DNA of 64,000 bases from positions 12,794,455 to 12,858,454 of the forward strand of contig CM060175.1 of NCBI GenBank assembly GCA_030549775.1. The letters are read 5' to 3'. A program made the position numbers and the translations under genes. This stretch comes from Tamarix chinensis. Its lineage: Eukaryota; Streptophyta; Magnoliopsida; Caryophyllales; Tamaricaceae. Under the pieces are notes generated by a model. The model saw nothing but the letters and a program-made list of their open reading frames with translations, searched no databases and had not been told where the DNA came from. Positions 9,774-22,850 of the stretch are shown in pieces (within the stretch, counting starts at the first letter, position 1; every line of letters starts with the position of its first letter).

Positions 9774-12041
9774 GGATACAATCAACCCAGCGACACTAGG
9801 GTATGCTTTGTTATACTTGTGCACATAGGCAACACAATATCTTATAACCTCGGTCACCTAATCCTTGAATATTTGTACCCTTTATAGCGCTTGTAGGTCA
9901 CCTATATAGTAGACTAGGGCCTTACTGGGTCACAACAACACACTAGAAAACCAAACTCAAAAAGGGTTACACCTTATCTCTATGATCGTTAATCCTAAAG
10001 AGCAACCATTTCCAAAGTCAAGGTTTTCCACTTTAAGTATTAATGATTTATAACGTGAACACAAATATCAACCATTGCACAACGATTCCCCTTTTTGTAC
10101 TTAATTATTTTTCTTTTATTTCCAATTGTTAGAGTAAACTCTACAACTAATAGTCCAACTCAAGAACAAACTCAACACTAAGGTTAACTCATTACTAGTA
10201 TAAGGCTATCCTATGTTCAATTATTTACATTAGCTTGAAAATGACCAAAATGCCCTCAAAATCCTAATTTCACCATTATTATCCAATTTTGTACTATAAA
10301 TTACTAATGTCAAAGTTTTTCATGAAAAGGATAAAAGATAACAATTTATAGTATTTTAGCATGTAGGTAAATTTTTAAGATTTAGTGATATACTATATTT
10401 TCCATTATGCAAACATTTAGCAACTTAAGTTTATACATCCTATTCATACATTTCTAACATTTCTTATATTTCATGCAACACATACATGGGTATTTTTAGC
10501 ATGATACAATATTTGAGATGGAAATTGACATCATGGTGCATGTAACCTAGAACATGTAAATAGTAATTATCATGTTTTAACCCTAATCATGTGTGCATAC
10601 TTTCATGTTATTTTTGTCAACTCTAGTTATACATGCAATGATAATAATAGAATGCTTAATATAACATAAAAATAATATACTGGCAAGGTCAAACACAAGT
10701 AAAACCCTAGACATGAATACATTACCGATTAAATAATTACACATACTTATTGCTCATAGTTAATGGTAAGCCAAACGTACGTACTAATTATTTAAGAGCA
10801 TATTATCATCTTATCATGCATTTCATAACCTTTACATAATATAAAACTCTAGCATGATTCTAGATCTAAACAACCTATTATGCCTACACATAATTATACC
10901 TTCTTATCAGTGATTGGATTTACCTAAATCTAAGCTACACAAAATCATAAAAGATTGTCTTTTCCACGATATCTCAAGGATTACTTAAATAATCAACACC
11001 AAATAACACATATATTAGCATCTAATATAACATAAAAATAACCAAAATTAATTAAAACCAGCTCATAAAAAGGGTTAGAAATTAACCAAGAAAAGGAAGA
11101 AATGACATAAGTCATGCAAAAAGAGGTTGGTTGAAGAACCGGCATAGGTTGAGTATAGTTGTGTGAGGAAAAGATTGAAGGTACAATCTTGAATACAATG
11201 CATGCATGGGTCGAGAAGGACAAACATGCACTAACTGTGCAAGGGTGCATGAGTGTGCAAAGAGAAAACAAGGAGAGAAGTGCAGCTTTGGGCTGGGTGC
11301 ATGAGAGTGCGAGGAAACAAACTAGAAGAGAAGTGTTGGGCTATGCGAGGGTCATACATGTGTCATATGAGAGAGGCACTATTGAGGCATGTGAGAGGTA
11401 CATAGCCATGTGGCTCAACAAATATTGAAACAAAGAATGAAGGGGAAAGAAAATAAATGGTTTGATGTGGTGATGGTTGGGAGATGATGAGGGAACTAAT
11501 AAAGAGGTAGTGCTAGTATTTTATAGGGGGAAATGGTGGTGCTTGGTGGTTGGTGGCGGAGAGGGGCTATGATGATTAAGATGATTGTGCCTTGAATGAA
11601 ACCAAAGGTAAGGTGAAGGGAGGAGGAGGAGGAGAAGAAGAAGAAGAAAGGAAGGAAAATGATTAGGTTATTATTCTGAATCAAAAACATCAAACAAAAG
11701 AAGAATGAGAGCTGATGGCGTGTGAATAGAGCAAGGTCGAGTAGGACATGGATGAAGAGAACACAATTAAAGGCATGGGCGAGTAGGGGAAGATGGCATG
11801 AGGGAGAAGTACATGCCGAGGAAGGTGGGATATGGAGCATAATACACAAAATTAGGTAATGATGCTATTAAGAATAGATGAACTGGGAAAAAAAGATCTA
11901 GTTAGCAGAATTAAAATTTCCTAGTAAAATAAATATAAGCCAGGCTCCTAACTATGGCTAAAACTACTCACGCAAATTCTATCCAAAATTTAACCTAATT
12001 AAATTTAAATATATAATATGATATAATTGAAAGACTGTATG

Positions 12042-13470
12042 GATACTCTAGAGGGGGTGAATAGAGCTTTTTGTAATAATAATATCAAATTAAACTTTTG
12101 TGAGAAATAAGTAGAAATATGACAAATAAGAAACAAATAATTTATAATGGTTCGAGAAATTATTTCTCTAAATCCACTACCAAAAGGTTTTGCCTTTTGG
12201 GTTTAAATCTCTCTTTATTTATAGCATGTGTTTAATGACGATTACTCCTCTCTTGGTTTATGAGTCTACAATCTTAATGATCCTTTAGGATATGATTACA
12301 CTTTGCCTTTCCTTTTTAGGTCTGTGAGACTACAGTATCAATGGCCTCTCTTAGGAGTGCTAGACAACACACCACTCTTCACTTGTGTTTGAGATAATGA
12401 GTTTGAATGAATACAATAAGAATCTTCACTAGATATTATATGAAAGTGAGTAATCACTAGTGAAGATTTTTATCTACCTAAAGAAATAATAATTATATGT
12501 GTATGAGCACTCTAACTAAATATGAAGAACAAATTAAGCAATAGAGAATTTTGATTTGGATTTGAAAGTGCAAAATCAAAACTCTCTTTGATTCTTTGTA
12601 AGATATGAAAATGATAATTTTAGAAGAGTTGTGCTAGCTTGATTAATGCTTATTTAAGTCTAAAAACTCTTATTTATAGTGCTCAAAGATGAAAAAAAAA
12701 TGCCACTAGCCATTACGTGTAAAAATTACTCTAATGGTAGAATTGCAATGGGCAAAAAAATCTTAGAAATGCCTATACTAGTTTATAGGTTTAAAACTAG
12801 TCGATCGATCGACTGATTTTTAGCATTACACACATTTACAAAAAGACCATACCTTGAGCTACAAAGCTCAAAATTGAGTGCCTTCTTTACCCCCTATAAA
12901 GTAGACATTTTAAGATTTCCAATGATATATTATTAATTAAAAAATAATGTCCATAAAATTATGGTGAATTTTGGAATTCAGATCATATGCAAAACTGCTT
13001 AAAATAAAATCAATTTAAGACAACCTTTTGCAAAAATAATTAGAAATATTTTTTATGTATGAAATCACTCTAAGATCTTTTAAAATGATTTTTGAATAGG
13101 ATTATAAATATCTAATAATTTAAATATCTTAGTGCCAAGTATATAAATCATATGGATATAAAACTTAAGATTATAACATATTCTTTGAAGCTTGAGTTTT
13201 GGAATCTTGAGCAAACTTGCCTATCCCTTCATAGTTTATGTATTACACATATGAAATTGAAGTACTTGAAGCTAAAGTCTTATTTTGACCTCTTTGTTCA
13301 TCTTTGGCTTGTGCTTGGAATATGATTTGTAAACTTGATCTCCTTAGAACTCCTTGGTTTAGTTAAGTGTTGAATACTTTAATTTTTTCTATGATACACA
13401 TGCACACTTGATAACATAAGTTAAATTCATAATTAAGTTTGTTATTAAAAAAATGGTTGATTGAACCATG
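12042..13470. repeat. dispersed repeat with CTAGAGGGGGTGAATAG start
   Basis: Begins near CTAGAGGGGGTGAATAG (about 12048), continues with ATGGTTCGAGAAATTATT and a leader-like region common to a widespread plant repeat, and ends near GTTTGTTATTAAAAAAATGG (about 13436). It contains the near-palindrome AGTCGATCGATCGACTG at about 12799. A related piece lies at about 50536-51030. Termini and superfamily are not established. Confidence 0.45.
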
Positions 13471-13593
13471 AGGTATACAATAAATATACATATAAATGGT
13501 ATATTTAAAACATAACATCCTAAAATAATTAGTATAACTATTTACACATAATTACCAGTTTATAATTAGAGTTTCTACAAATGGGGCATCACA

Positions 13594-14441
13594 CCAACAC
13601 TCCACCATTTTTCCTTTGTGTTTCTAATTTTCAAACCATCTCTTTTCACTCTAGAATTCCCCTAGATTACCTCACTAACTCCCTTATACCTTCTCTATTT
13701 TCATGTAATTGAGTGCTTACACCTTCTCTTCATCTCCCTTTTCTACATTCATCTAATCCTAAAATCAGTGCTTCATATTCCTTTTCTCTAAACTCTCTCA
13801 TTTTCAACCTTCCATGTCATTCTCCCTTTCTTATTCCTCCTAGTTTATGTTCATTCTTCATGTTAAACTTATATTTTTCCAGCTAGCCCAATATAGCACC
13901 AACCAACTTTGCGTCAACTCTTATTGTTGTACACCGTTAGCAGCTTTCAAGCCTAACATTCTAAGCCCCTTCCTACATTAAGGATTCACACAACAAATCA
14001 TCCAAAAAATTCCACACTTCATGCTACATAACACCCCTTTTGTTCATCTTTCACATTAGAGCAACATCACTAGTGTGATCTGCGCATGTTTCCCCTTGCT
14101 ACGTGAACAATTCACGTTAAGATTTTTCTTCAATGTGAACCACTCATATAGATTGGAATTTCCTCATATTTCTCAACTTTAAAATTTTATTTATATGACA
14201 TAATGTAAAAGAAAAATAAAAAAACAGGGATAAAACTTTCGTATATAACATAGCGAGAGGTGTGTACATCAAATAAATTATGTTAAATACAAGATTAAAA
14301 TGGTTAAAAGCAACTTTATGAACTGTTATATACAAAAAATTTGTACCAAAAGATTTTACAACCCATAAGATGACAAAAGCTAAGAAGGAGGTTTAAGTAC
14401 AAAGGGAAAATGATGTATGAGATCAAAAGATATCCGAAACC
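13594..14441. other. CT-rich DNA between two solo LTRs, no gene
   Basis: Continuation of the sequence interrupted by copy A. It is pyrimidine-rich to about 14100, then AT-rich. It resembles the CT-rich island of older family copies. The last five bases, AAACC, are the left target duplication of the next solo LTR. No gene is seen. Confidence 0.4.
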
Positions 14442-15894
14442 TATAATACCCCAATTTTTTGCAAAATGGTTGAATGAAAATTTTGTCAAATTTTGGGCCC
14501 TTGATTTTGATTTGTAGTTATGAATTTTTCTGGGATAAAGTTTTATTCTAAATCATAATGAAAAATAAATTTTATTGAGTTTTGTAGATAAACCTATCGA
14601 CTGGTTTTATGAACCAATTGAATGATTTGTTGTTTTAGCCGATTTGGATTCCTTAACTAAATTGATAAATTGGTTATGGAAAACCCATCGATTGGTGGTT
14701 GAACAGTTGATTGGTATACCCAAACCCATTGACTGATTTGTTGAGTTGGTCATATTTTTTAGCTTTATTTTTTTTTGAAAAATCCCTTACACTAAATTAG
14801 AACCTTACCAACCCATGTGAGATTGTCCCTAATAGATTCCTAACCATTTTTATGATATATTTAACCCAAAATATTGCCTTAATTTAATCTAGAGGTTGAT
14901 TGGGACAATTAAGGGGGAGAGATAACCTCAACATTGTCTTCTTCTTCCTCTCTCCTATGTACAATTATGAGATCGAGTTCTTTGATCTCAGACATGATTC
15001 TAAGCAACTGGAAGATTCCTTCCACACTAACCTTCTATTACTCTATTCATGAATACTAATTCCGGTCTAATTGACCTGAATTCTCTAGAGATACCATTTG
15101 AACTATGGTGAAAAGGTTAATAAATCCTTGACAATATCTATCCATTCTAATCTAATTCAAATGGTCAATGGTAGGGTTTTGAGTCAATTTTTGAACCTTC
15201 AATAATTTTCTTCGATTGGTTGTCTATAAATAGCCAAAATCATCACTACATGTCACCTTTATTTCAACCACTAAATTTTTCTTAAGTCTTGCATTCCCTC
15301 TCTTACTTCCACACTTCGAGCCTTGTCAATCTACTTTCACAAACTCTTTTGATCCTATCTCTAGCTCTTTCTTGTTTTGATTTTCAAGTAAGGCAAAGTT
15401 AGACTTTGAATGGTTGAGTAGTTTAGATTAACCCTTCCCTTGTTTTTGCCTCAATTTGGTATGTCCTTACTCTCTTCTATTTTTAAGCTTCAAAATTTGA
15501 TAAGATTTTGGTATAATGTCTTAATTTAAGGTTTTGGTTTAAGGTTTCAAAGTTGAGAATTTCCACAGTTGGAATCTCTGTTTTTAAGAGGATTTTATTT
15601 ACATTAAGTAGGTGATTCTTGCTTCTAAAATGTTTAGTAAGTATTCCTACATGTTATATGTCACCCTAGTTGATTTATGCATGTTGGCATAAAAGAATGC
15701 ATTTGTACATGTGATTTACATGCTTAAATGAAATGATTTGAGTAAAAAGTATGAAAGTAGGTAAAATTAGGCTATGATGACCTCATGTTGAGAAATGCAT
15801 GTTAATTTAGTTAGAAATATATTAGTTGATGTTGATACATGTTTTAATACGGCTAAGAATGATGTATATGAAATAATCTGCATGAAATTTGTGA

Positions 15895-16205
15895 TTTGGT
15901 ATTGTATTAAGGCAAACTGATCGATTGGTTAGGTCAAACTGATTAACTGGTTTCTAGAACAATCAACTATAGTTGACTAATTGACCCAACCCATCGACTA
16001 GTATACCTACAGAGAACTTAGTCTTGCTCTCTACTTAAACCCATCGATTGGTTTGGCAAAACTGATCGACTGGTCTATGAACGGTCGATTGGTTTACCCA
16101 AACCAATCAATCGGTTAGAGGAAAACATTGCCTAGTTGAGTCAAACCGATCGATTAGTCGACCCAAACTGGTCGACTGGTTGGTGCAACCAATCGACTAG
16201 TTTGA
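15895..16205 (+). repeat. CGATTGGT/CGACTGGT degenerate array inside copy F
   Basis: About ten to fifteen imperfect repeats of a roughly 20-base unit containing CCGATCGATTGGT or AACTGATCGACTGGT. A weaker set with the same motif occurs at 14595-14745. This lies where other copies of the family carry a different minisatellite. Confidence 0.7.
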
Positions 16206-16848
16206 CTAATTTACTTCTTTTTAGTTTAGTTATGCTTTGATATTATGATTGGTACTATACCATGGTTGTTAATAGGATAAAATATATATTTTATCATGGA
16301 CTAATGTTCTAATTAAAAGATTAAAATGGATAATGAATTATGGTACACTCTATGAGTAATGAAAGGACTGAATGGGTAATTTACTTATGATAAGTAAGGC
16401 TATTGAGAAAAGAGTAATGAAACTCATCTTGGAATGGAATTAAATATAGTGGTGGATATGAATAACATTAGCCAAGGATAAATGGAAAACCCATATAGTT
16501 AGGAAAAAAGGAAAGGAAAGGATTGATATGGATTAACATAGAAAGTTGACTTGCTTGCTTTATATGTGCCTTGTACGATCACCCATATTTATGAATAAAA
16601 TAATAATCATTTAAAGTGAAATAAAGTAGATTTGAGTATGGGTCTAGGTTACCCAATTCTTAATTAGCTACTAGAGGTTAGTTTGCCTTCGGGCGTTTTT
16701 GGTGCCTTTGGGCTTTGCCTTTGGGTGGGATCTTGAGAGGTATTAATGCCTTACCTACTCTAGATACTGATGATGTACTAGAAGGTATCGATACTAAAGG
16801 GTCTGGTTACCTAATTAGTTGGCTTCGGCCTAAACTTATGTCCACATT

Positions 16849-17163
16849 TAACGGTGTTGACAAACCAAGCTGACTCACGAGCTTTTTGGGCTCGGCTTAT
16901 TAACGGCTCGGCTCGCTTATTAAACAAGCTTAAAAATTAGGCTCGAGCTCGGCTCGATTATTAAACAAGTCAAGCTTGAGCCTAATAAATCCGGGCTCGA
17001 TCTCGTTTAGAGTGCAAAAGCTCGTGAGCTCAGCTCGTTAAAAGTTCGGCTCGACTCGTTTATAAACAAACCAAGCTCAAGCTTTATTTTTAAGCTCGTT
17101 TAGTAAATGAGCCAAGCCCAAGCCTACCCTGGCTCGGCTCGATTCGGTTTGTTAACTGCCCTA
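16849..17163. mobile_element. hAT-type MITE rich in GGCTCGGCTCG, 315 bp
   Basis: Ends TAACGGTGTTGACAAACC and GGTTTGTTAACTGCCCTA are imperfect inverted repeats fitting a TAGGGGTGT-type hAT consensus. An exact 8-bp duplication TCCACATT flanks it (16841-16848 and 17164-17171). The interior is dominated by GAGCTCGGCTCG and TTATTAAAC motifs on both strands, allowing long secondary structure. No transposase. Confidence 0.85.
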
Positions 17164-18263
17164 TCCACATTGGTTGGTTTTAGCCTGGACTTATATCCAT
17201 TTTGGTGATTAACTTCAGCCTATACTTATGTCCACTTCGTAATTGGCTTTGGCTTGAAATTTATGTCTCATATTGGATAGGCTTCCATAGTATGTGAGAC
17301 CATAGGATGGTGTATAGTCCATTGCTCGACGATAAAAAAAATATGGATGGTAAATATTTATTGATAATTAAGAATGGTGACCAAGTGAATGGCTAACGAT
17401 TGGTTAAGAAATGGAAGTAATGGTATGAATGACCAACATGAATAAAGTTGGTCTATGCACATGAATTGAGTGATTGACCTATCTCATATATAAATAAGTA
17501 AATGGTATAACATAAGGAATTGAATAATTGGAAATAAATCCTAGAGGTTGCTTATATGCTTTTTGCTAACACTTATGAAAGTGTTTATGTGAGAATGTTG
17601 GGAATCTAAGCATGATGAATTTTGTTGTGCTGGAATTGTACACAATAGCATGTCTTTATGCACTTCTACCTTCATATATGGTTTTATCATGATGCATGGT
17701 GTGTCTTATATTCTTGTATGGAAAATTAGTATACATGTGTTATATTGAAGGAGCAATTTGGCTTACTCAGTATGTAGCGTATTGATGTGCTCGTTTGTTC
17801 GATAACCTACTAATTCTTACTAGCAGAGGACCATGTGCTGGTCTTTGAGGATGACCCATAAAGGGCCTACCTCAGTTGGGAGGGGGCTTGAGAGCAAGGA
17901 TATCCAGAAGATTTTGGTGGGGTCTATGGCAGACTATGGTTTTAAATTAGGGTATTATCCCTAAATTATATTTTGTAGACCAATACTTTATTCACATGTA
18001 TTTTATAATGATTTGATGGAAATCCGTTAGGATCCTTTGATGTAAACACTATTTGAAGTTATTTAATTAAATTATTATTGTGTGCTCTTTGTTGTTTTAA
18101 GTGTTTGAATGGTTTTGCATTGTATCTGGTATGGGGTAGGCAGCGAACGTTTATCCTATGTCAAGTATGGCGGTAACACCTCATTTTTTCTAAGTATTTT
18201 CTACTTCCGCAATTATTCTAACAAAAATTTTTGGTAGTGAAAAATGAGGGTGTTATAAAACCA

Positions 18264-18509
18264 AATTAGCAAAAGTAGAACTCCAAATATTCCTCACACT
18301 CACTTTACTATACTTGGTGGTGCATCATATATTGATCACAAAATCAAAGACCCTTGGTCTTTTGATCCTCCTAGATTTCAAAGTCCTTTAACTTATGCAT
18401 ACCCTATACATAATCTCCTAAAATGGTGTAGTATGAGTATGACTTCGTCATACTAAGTAAACCACAACTCCTTTAAATATGTAGCATGCATCATAGAATA
18501 TACTATATA
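18264..18509 (-). repeat. fragment of older TGTAACACCCC-family copy (left of copy B)
   Basis: Contains AGTATGACTTCGTCATACT and AAGTAAACCACAACTCCTTT, which align with 9090-9140 in copy A and with 30680-30705. Copy B inserted here; the same sequence resumes after it at 23264. The last five bases ATATA are the left target duplication of copy B. Confidence 0.6.
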
Positions 18510-18605
18510 TGTAACACCCCAAAATTCACTAATTTTTTTTTAAAAAAATGGAAGCAATTAAGATAGAAACACTTAAAACCTGTGAATTTTGGGAATGTTA
18601 CCGCC

Positions 18606-18653
18606 ACACTTAGTACCAGACCGGTTCTCTCCGACCGTTCCAGTACCAAGTGC
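18606..18653 (-). other. conserved hairpin 1 (LTR 3' end), copy B
   Basis: CACTTAGTACCAGACCGGTT and ACCGTTCCAGTACCAAGTG form a long imperfect stem; the mismatches are largely G-U compatible. The same structure occurs at the same distance from the terminus in copies C (37238-37283) and D (44651-44696) and in degenerate form at 30313-30362. Confidence 0.7.
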
Positions 18654-18965
18654 TAAGGCTAAAGAAAAGATTTGCGTTAAATTCAAATTAACAATTCATA
18701 AAAGGATTCGAAAGATCATACAACAAAATCAGAGTACGATAAATTAATAGTTAATTACAATACCGTTGAAGTTTCAAATAACACTTGTAACTTCTAAATA
18801 GAAATAAATTTAAACAAGATAAAACCCAATGGGTCAAATTCCGGACTGCCTACTCACTCAAGTCGGGTCTGCCACCCCAAAATAGTCTATGATCTTAAAC
18901 CTGCACAAGAAGTCTGCTCCCCACCATCAGTGGATCATCACAGGACCCATCAACCAAGGTAGTAT

Positions 18966-18984
18966 CAGTACGGGTCCAGTACTG
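18966..18984 (-). other. conserved hairpin 2, copy B
   Basis: CAGTACGGGTCCAGTACTG contains the inverted pair CAGTAC/GTACTG. In copies C and D the equivalent sites are longer perfect palindromes next to TTACTCAGTA. Confidence 0.65.
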
Positions 18985-19184
18985 AGTAAGGTGACTTGAT
19001 CACTAAGGCCAACACATAAATACATAAATCATGCAGGACATAAAAGAGCATATTCATAAATGCATATGATCAAGCGGGTAAAAGTACAAAGGCCCAATTG
19101 TAGTCCAGATTAATCGTTTCATTAATCTCTTATCAGAGTTCAATTCACACCCTGCCTTTTTATCAAATCCATGTGAGTACGGAA

Positions 19185-19530
19185 GCCCCCACTATTATAG
19201 CCGGTGGATCGGAGGCACATAGGGTATCATACCCTAACCACTATTATAGCCGGTGGATCGGAGACACATAGGATTACGCGTCCTAACCACTATTCCTAAC
19301 CGATGGATCGGTTGGCTCCGACTCGCATGGTGTTCCATTGTAAGTAATTAGTATCTTTTAAGCATTCTGGTTTGTGACTGTTGAGCTCGGGAACCCCCAC
19401 TATTATAACCAGTGGATCGGTCACACATAGGACATCATGTCCTAACCACTATTATAACCGGTGGATCGGTCGCACATAGCGTAAAAACCCTAACCACTAT
19501 TCTGAACTGGTGGATCGGTTGGTCCCGTCT
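19185..19530 (-). repeat. two blocks of CCACTATTATAGCCGGTGGATCGG-type units, copy B
   Basis: Each block holds three units of about 50 bases sharing CCACTATTATA and GGTGGATCGG (19188-19318 and 19393-19525). The unit interior alternates with ACACATAGG...CCTAA spacers. The two blocks are themselves a tandem duplication of about 205 bp. The reverse complement of this arrangement is found in copies C and D. Confidence 0.85.
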
Positions 19531-19659
19531 CAACGATCTTCCTCTTTAGATAATTAATGTTTTAAGTATCTTATTCAAAAGCTTTCACCATAGACATGCA
19601 CGAATCATAAATCATAAATTCCATATTCATCATCATACTTTATTCACCAATTACACATG

Positions 19660-20560
19660 TGCTACCACCAAACCCTAGGCATGCACCATATACCCTAATT
19701 GACCCCCACAACCATAGTCAATCACTCCAAACCCTAATTCAGTCACCTCCATACCCTTATAATGTCTTACGTATTATTTTTCACCCAAAACATTCAAACA
19801 CCCAAATAACTCTTCTGTTTCCTCCCTTACATCCCAAATCAACTTTTCACACGTAAATTTCACTTCCATGCAAACACTAATCTTTCCATGCAAACCTTCG
19901 AACCTTTTTCATGTAAATCCTAAAATTCCACGTGAAGCCCTAAATTCAACCATGCAAACCCTAATACCACCATACAACCATCAATGTCACCATATAAATC
20001 CTAATACCACAATACAACTATAATTACCACCAGACAAACCTTAATATCATCATACAAACCCTAATACTAACATACATCCATTAATACCACCAGGTAAACC
20101 CTAGATTCCGTCATACAAAACCATAAATTCAATCCATAAAGATTCTTCCATACCAAACCCTAAATTCAAACCATAAAGATTCTTCCACATAAAATCATAA
20201 ATTAGAATCTCCCAAGGAAAACTATAAATTGAATTCCCCCAAGAAAATCATAAATTAGATTCCCTCATATAATATCATAAATTACATTTTTCCAAATAAC
20301 ATAAAAAAATAGATTCTCCCAAACAACCATAAATTCGATTATTCCATATAACCTCATAAATTACCTTCTCCCAATTAACATCCTAATTTAAATTCTCCCA
20401 AACAACCATAAATTCAAATCTCCCATATAACATCATAAATTACCTTCTCCCAAATAACATCCTAAATTAGATTCTCCCAAACAAACCATAAATTCTGCTC
20501 TCCCACACATAAAACCATACATTAGATTATTCCTTATAAAACCATAAAATTAGGTTAACT
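19660..20560 (-). repeat. AAACCCTAA / CCATAAATT minisatellite region, copy B
   Basis: Irregular tandem repeats of AAACCCTAATACCACCATAC (19860-20110) grade into CATAAATTAGATTCTCCCAAA-like units of about 30 bases (20150-20540). The plus-strand reading is rich in CCCTAA but is not a telomere array. Copy D has the complementary GGGTTTGCATGG version. Confidence 0.7.
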
Positions 20561-20795
20561 CACTTCCCTTAATCAAATTCTTTCCCCATCCTCCTTTTTC
20601 ATCCTTCCTCTCACACAAACCACATCGAATTCCTCACATACACAACACATATCATCATACATAATTAATACACATACCATGCACAACATACTTCAACTCC
20701 AAGTCATACCACATATAAAATATTTAATTATAATAAACACTACATGCGAAACACATAATACACATAAGCACATAAAAGGCCTTAGCACTCCTTAC

Positions 20796-20857
20796 CTAAA
20801 ACGGCACCGGTCTTGGAGCACGCTCCTACGCCTCCTTAGGGTTTTGACTGGTTTTAC
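20796..20857 (-). other. conserved exon-like block in LTR leader, copy B
   Basis: Read on the minus strand the block is preceded by a pyrimidine-rich stretch ending in AG and followed by GTAAGG, and contains CCAGTCAAAACCC and GGAGCGTGCTCCAAG. A block of 61 bases with the same flanking signals and a near-identical core lies at 42580-42640 in copy D. This suggests a small conserved leader exon of the transcript started at the TATA box. Confidence 0.5.
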
Positions 20858-21111
20858 CTATTTTGAGAGAAAAGCTAAAATTAGACTCTCTCCTATCAAA
20901 ATAATATTAAACACTAATTTAATATAAGAATAGTTTTTTTTATAAAATAATAATAACAAAAATACCAAAATAATATCAATATTAATAAGAATAATAAAAT
21001 AGTAGAAATAATAATAAAAAGGCATTACTCAAAAATAAAGTGAAATAAGGGCTTCAGACCCTTACCAAAATAATACTAAAAAGATTATTTGTAAATTAAA
21101 TAACCCAATTC

Positions 21112-21114
21112 AGA

Positions 21115-21180
<66 letters not shown>

Positions 21181-21443
21181 AATAATAATAATGATTATGA
21201 TAATAATAATAATGATGATGATGATAATAATAGTAACATTATTAACAACACTAATGTTAAAATATTTGTATTAATAATAATAAATAAGAATAATGGAAAT
21301 TTGAAGTAGAAAATAATAATAATAATTATTATTATTATACTTATAACATTTTAATATTAATAATAGTAAATATAGAAATAATAAGAAGAATAATAATAAA
21401 ATCGAATTAAAATATATTAGGCTTCAGCCCTCAACATAAATAA

Positions 21444-21492
<49 letters not shown>

Positions 21493-21500
21493 CATATTAA
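21112..21500. repeat. AAT microsatellites, copy B
   Basis: Two long (AAT)n runs at about 21112-21170 and 21438-21492, with interrupted GAT variants between them. The equivalent position in copy D holds an (ATT)n run. Confidence 0.9.
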
Positions 21501-21599
21501 AATATAAATATTAAGAATAATAATAATAGTATTTATATGTAAATAACTGAAATAAAATAATTTAAGGGTTATAAAAATAGGGAAAATAGCTGAGAGGGT

Positions 21600-22850
21600 C
21601 TAGGGTTCAACCAAATGTTGGTGGGGATAGGCAGCACTAGAGGTGGCGTACGGCGGTGGCGGCGGTGGCCGGAAAGAGGAAAGAAAGAGGGGAAAGTTGC
21701 ATGTTGGGAATAAGATAGGAAGACTTAAAATGGGAGCTGGGGTGTTTTGAGTTCCCCAGAAGGAGAGGGACAGAATGAGGGTGGTGGCGGAGCCAAAGGT
21801 GGCGGCGCACGGCGGCGGCGGCGGTGGCCGAATGGAGGAGAAAGAGAAAGAAAGAGGAGGAGAGGGAGAAAGAGGAAAATAAAGGTATGGGGAGATAGAG
21901 GAGGTTTTGAAGAAGAGAATGGGAGGAGAAATAGGCGGCAGAAGCGGCGGAAGAGGTGGTTAATGGTGGTTCGAAGGGTGGCGGAGGTGGAAGAAAGGGT
22001 TGATCGGGAAGGGAAGTTTGCACAGTCGGGGAGACTTGTTCAGAAAGAATCGAGGGATGAGGGAGGTTTGGTTAGCTAGAGGGCGGTGCAAGGAGTGCAC
22101 GCATTGCTAGAGAAGGCGGCGTAGTTGGCCGGAGGCGGCGGAATAAGTGTCTAAAGGGGTGGTGGCGACAAAGGGAAAATTTTTGGTTGGAGGATCAAGA
22201 GCTCGATACAGAGCTGCTTACGAGGGTATTTATAGGCTTAGAAGGGAGGCTAGGGTTCTATGGGTCGACTAGTAGATAGGGAAGGTAGGGTTTCGATCGC
22301 CGGTGGCACGGTCGGCCGGTGGGAGTCAAAACGGGGGAAAGGGGTTGGGCAGGAGAGAGAGAGTATCACGCGACAAAAAGGGGAGTTGATAAGGTTTATG
22401 AGGCTGCCGAAACGAGGAGAAGAGAAAGGGAGGAAAAGGCCGGTCAAATAGGGCTAGATCGCCGGCGAAAAACCAGGCGCCGGCAACGTTGTTGCAAGTC
22501 GGTGGCGTCGGGTTGGTGCGAAGACTGGGGAAGAAGAAAGGCAGGCGGCTGGACTGGTCGGCCGGGAAAAGAAGAGAAAAGAAAGGGAGACGGGCGAACC
22601 GGGCGCGACGGGGAAAATTCATTAAACAAAACGACACGTGTTGAGTGGAGAAAAGAAGAAATGCGGCGCTTCGAGGGGGACGAAGGGTGCGCGGCGCGGC
22701 TGGGCCGAAGAAGGAAGAAGAAGAGGAAGACTGGGCCGCGAGCTAGCCCAGTTCGGGGTGAAGAAGAAAAAGGAAAAGAAAAGAAGAAGAAAAAGAAAGA
22801 AAAAGGAAAGAAAAGGAAAAAGGAAAAGAAAGAAATAATTATGTTGGGTA
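21600..22850 (-). promoter_or_regulatory. GC-rich promoter-like island of the LTR, copy B
   Basis: A sharp GC-rich zone in AT-rich DNA, with GGCGGTGGCGGCGG-like repeats and a purine-rich plus strand (CT-rich on the transcribed reading) at 22730-22840. A TATA box CCTATAAATACCC is the complement of 22224-22236, about 1.02 kb from the LTR 5' end. Open frames here on both strands are low-complexity Arg/Lys/Gly- or Pro-rich and are not credible proteins. Confidence 0.55.

Larger units (their letters stand above)
8654..13593 (-). mobile_element. TGTAACACCCC-family solo LTR, copy A (carries later insertions)
   Basis: Starts TGTAACACCTCC and ends GGGCATCACA, with flanks CCAAT (8649-8653) and CCAAC (13594-13598), a 5-bp duplication with one transition. 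The internal signals AAGTGTTACC...ACTTAGTATAAG at about 8720-8745 and GACCAAAATGCCCTCAAAATCC at about 10242-10263 (read in parts) match other copies. Orientation is inferred from the TATA-bearing relatives at 18510 and 40467. It has been enlarged by an hAT MITE (9505-9773) and by another repeat (about 12042-13470). A purine-rich strand at 11460-11850 corresponds to the CT/GC island of other copies. Confidence 0.7.
14442..18258 (+). mobile_element. TGTAACACCCC-family solo LTR, copy F
   Basis: Begins TATAATACCCCAATTTTT and ends GGGTGTTATA, both termini showing the G-to-A or C-to-T version of TG...CA. An exact 5-bp duplication AAACC flanks it (14437-14441 and 18259-18263). Near the right end are GGCTTACTCAGTATGTAGCG (17759-17778) and GTCAAGTATGGCGGTAACAC, matching conserved signals in other copies. 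Instead of a GC-rich island it has a CGATTGGT-rich array. It is interrupted by an hAT MITE at 16849-17163. Confidence 0.85.

Noticed and set aside
16855..17160. CRISPR-like or satellite array of GGCTCGGCTCG
   Set aside because: Plant DNA; the repeats are the interior of a hAT MITE with clear ends and 8-bp duplication, and lack regular spacers.
19660..20560. Interstitial telomere array from CCCTAA words
   Set aside because: The CCCTAA/ACCCTAA words are separated by variable 10-25 base spacers and never form a continuous TTTAGGG-type array.
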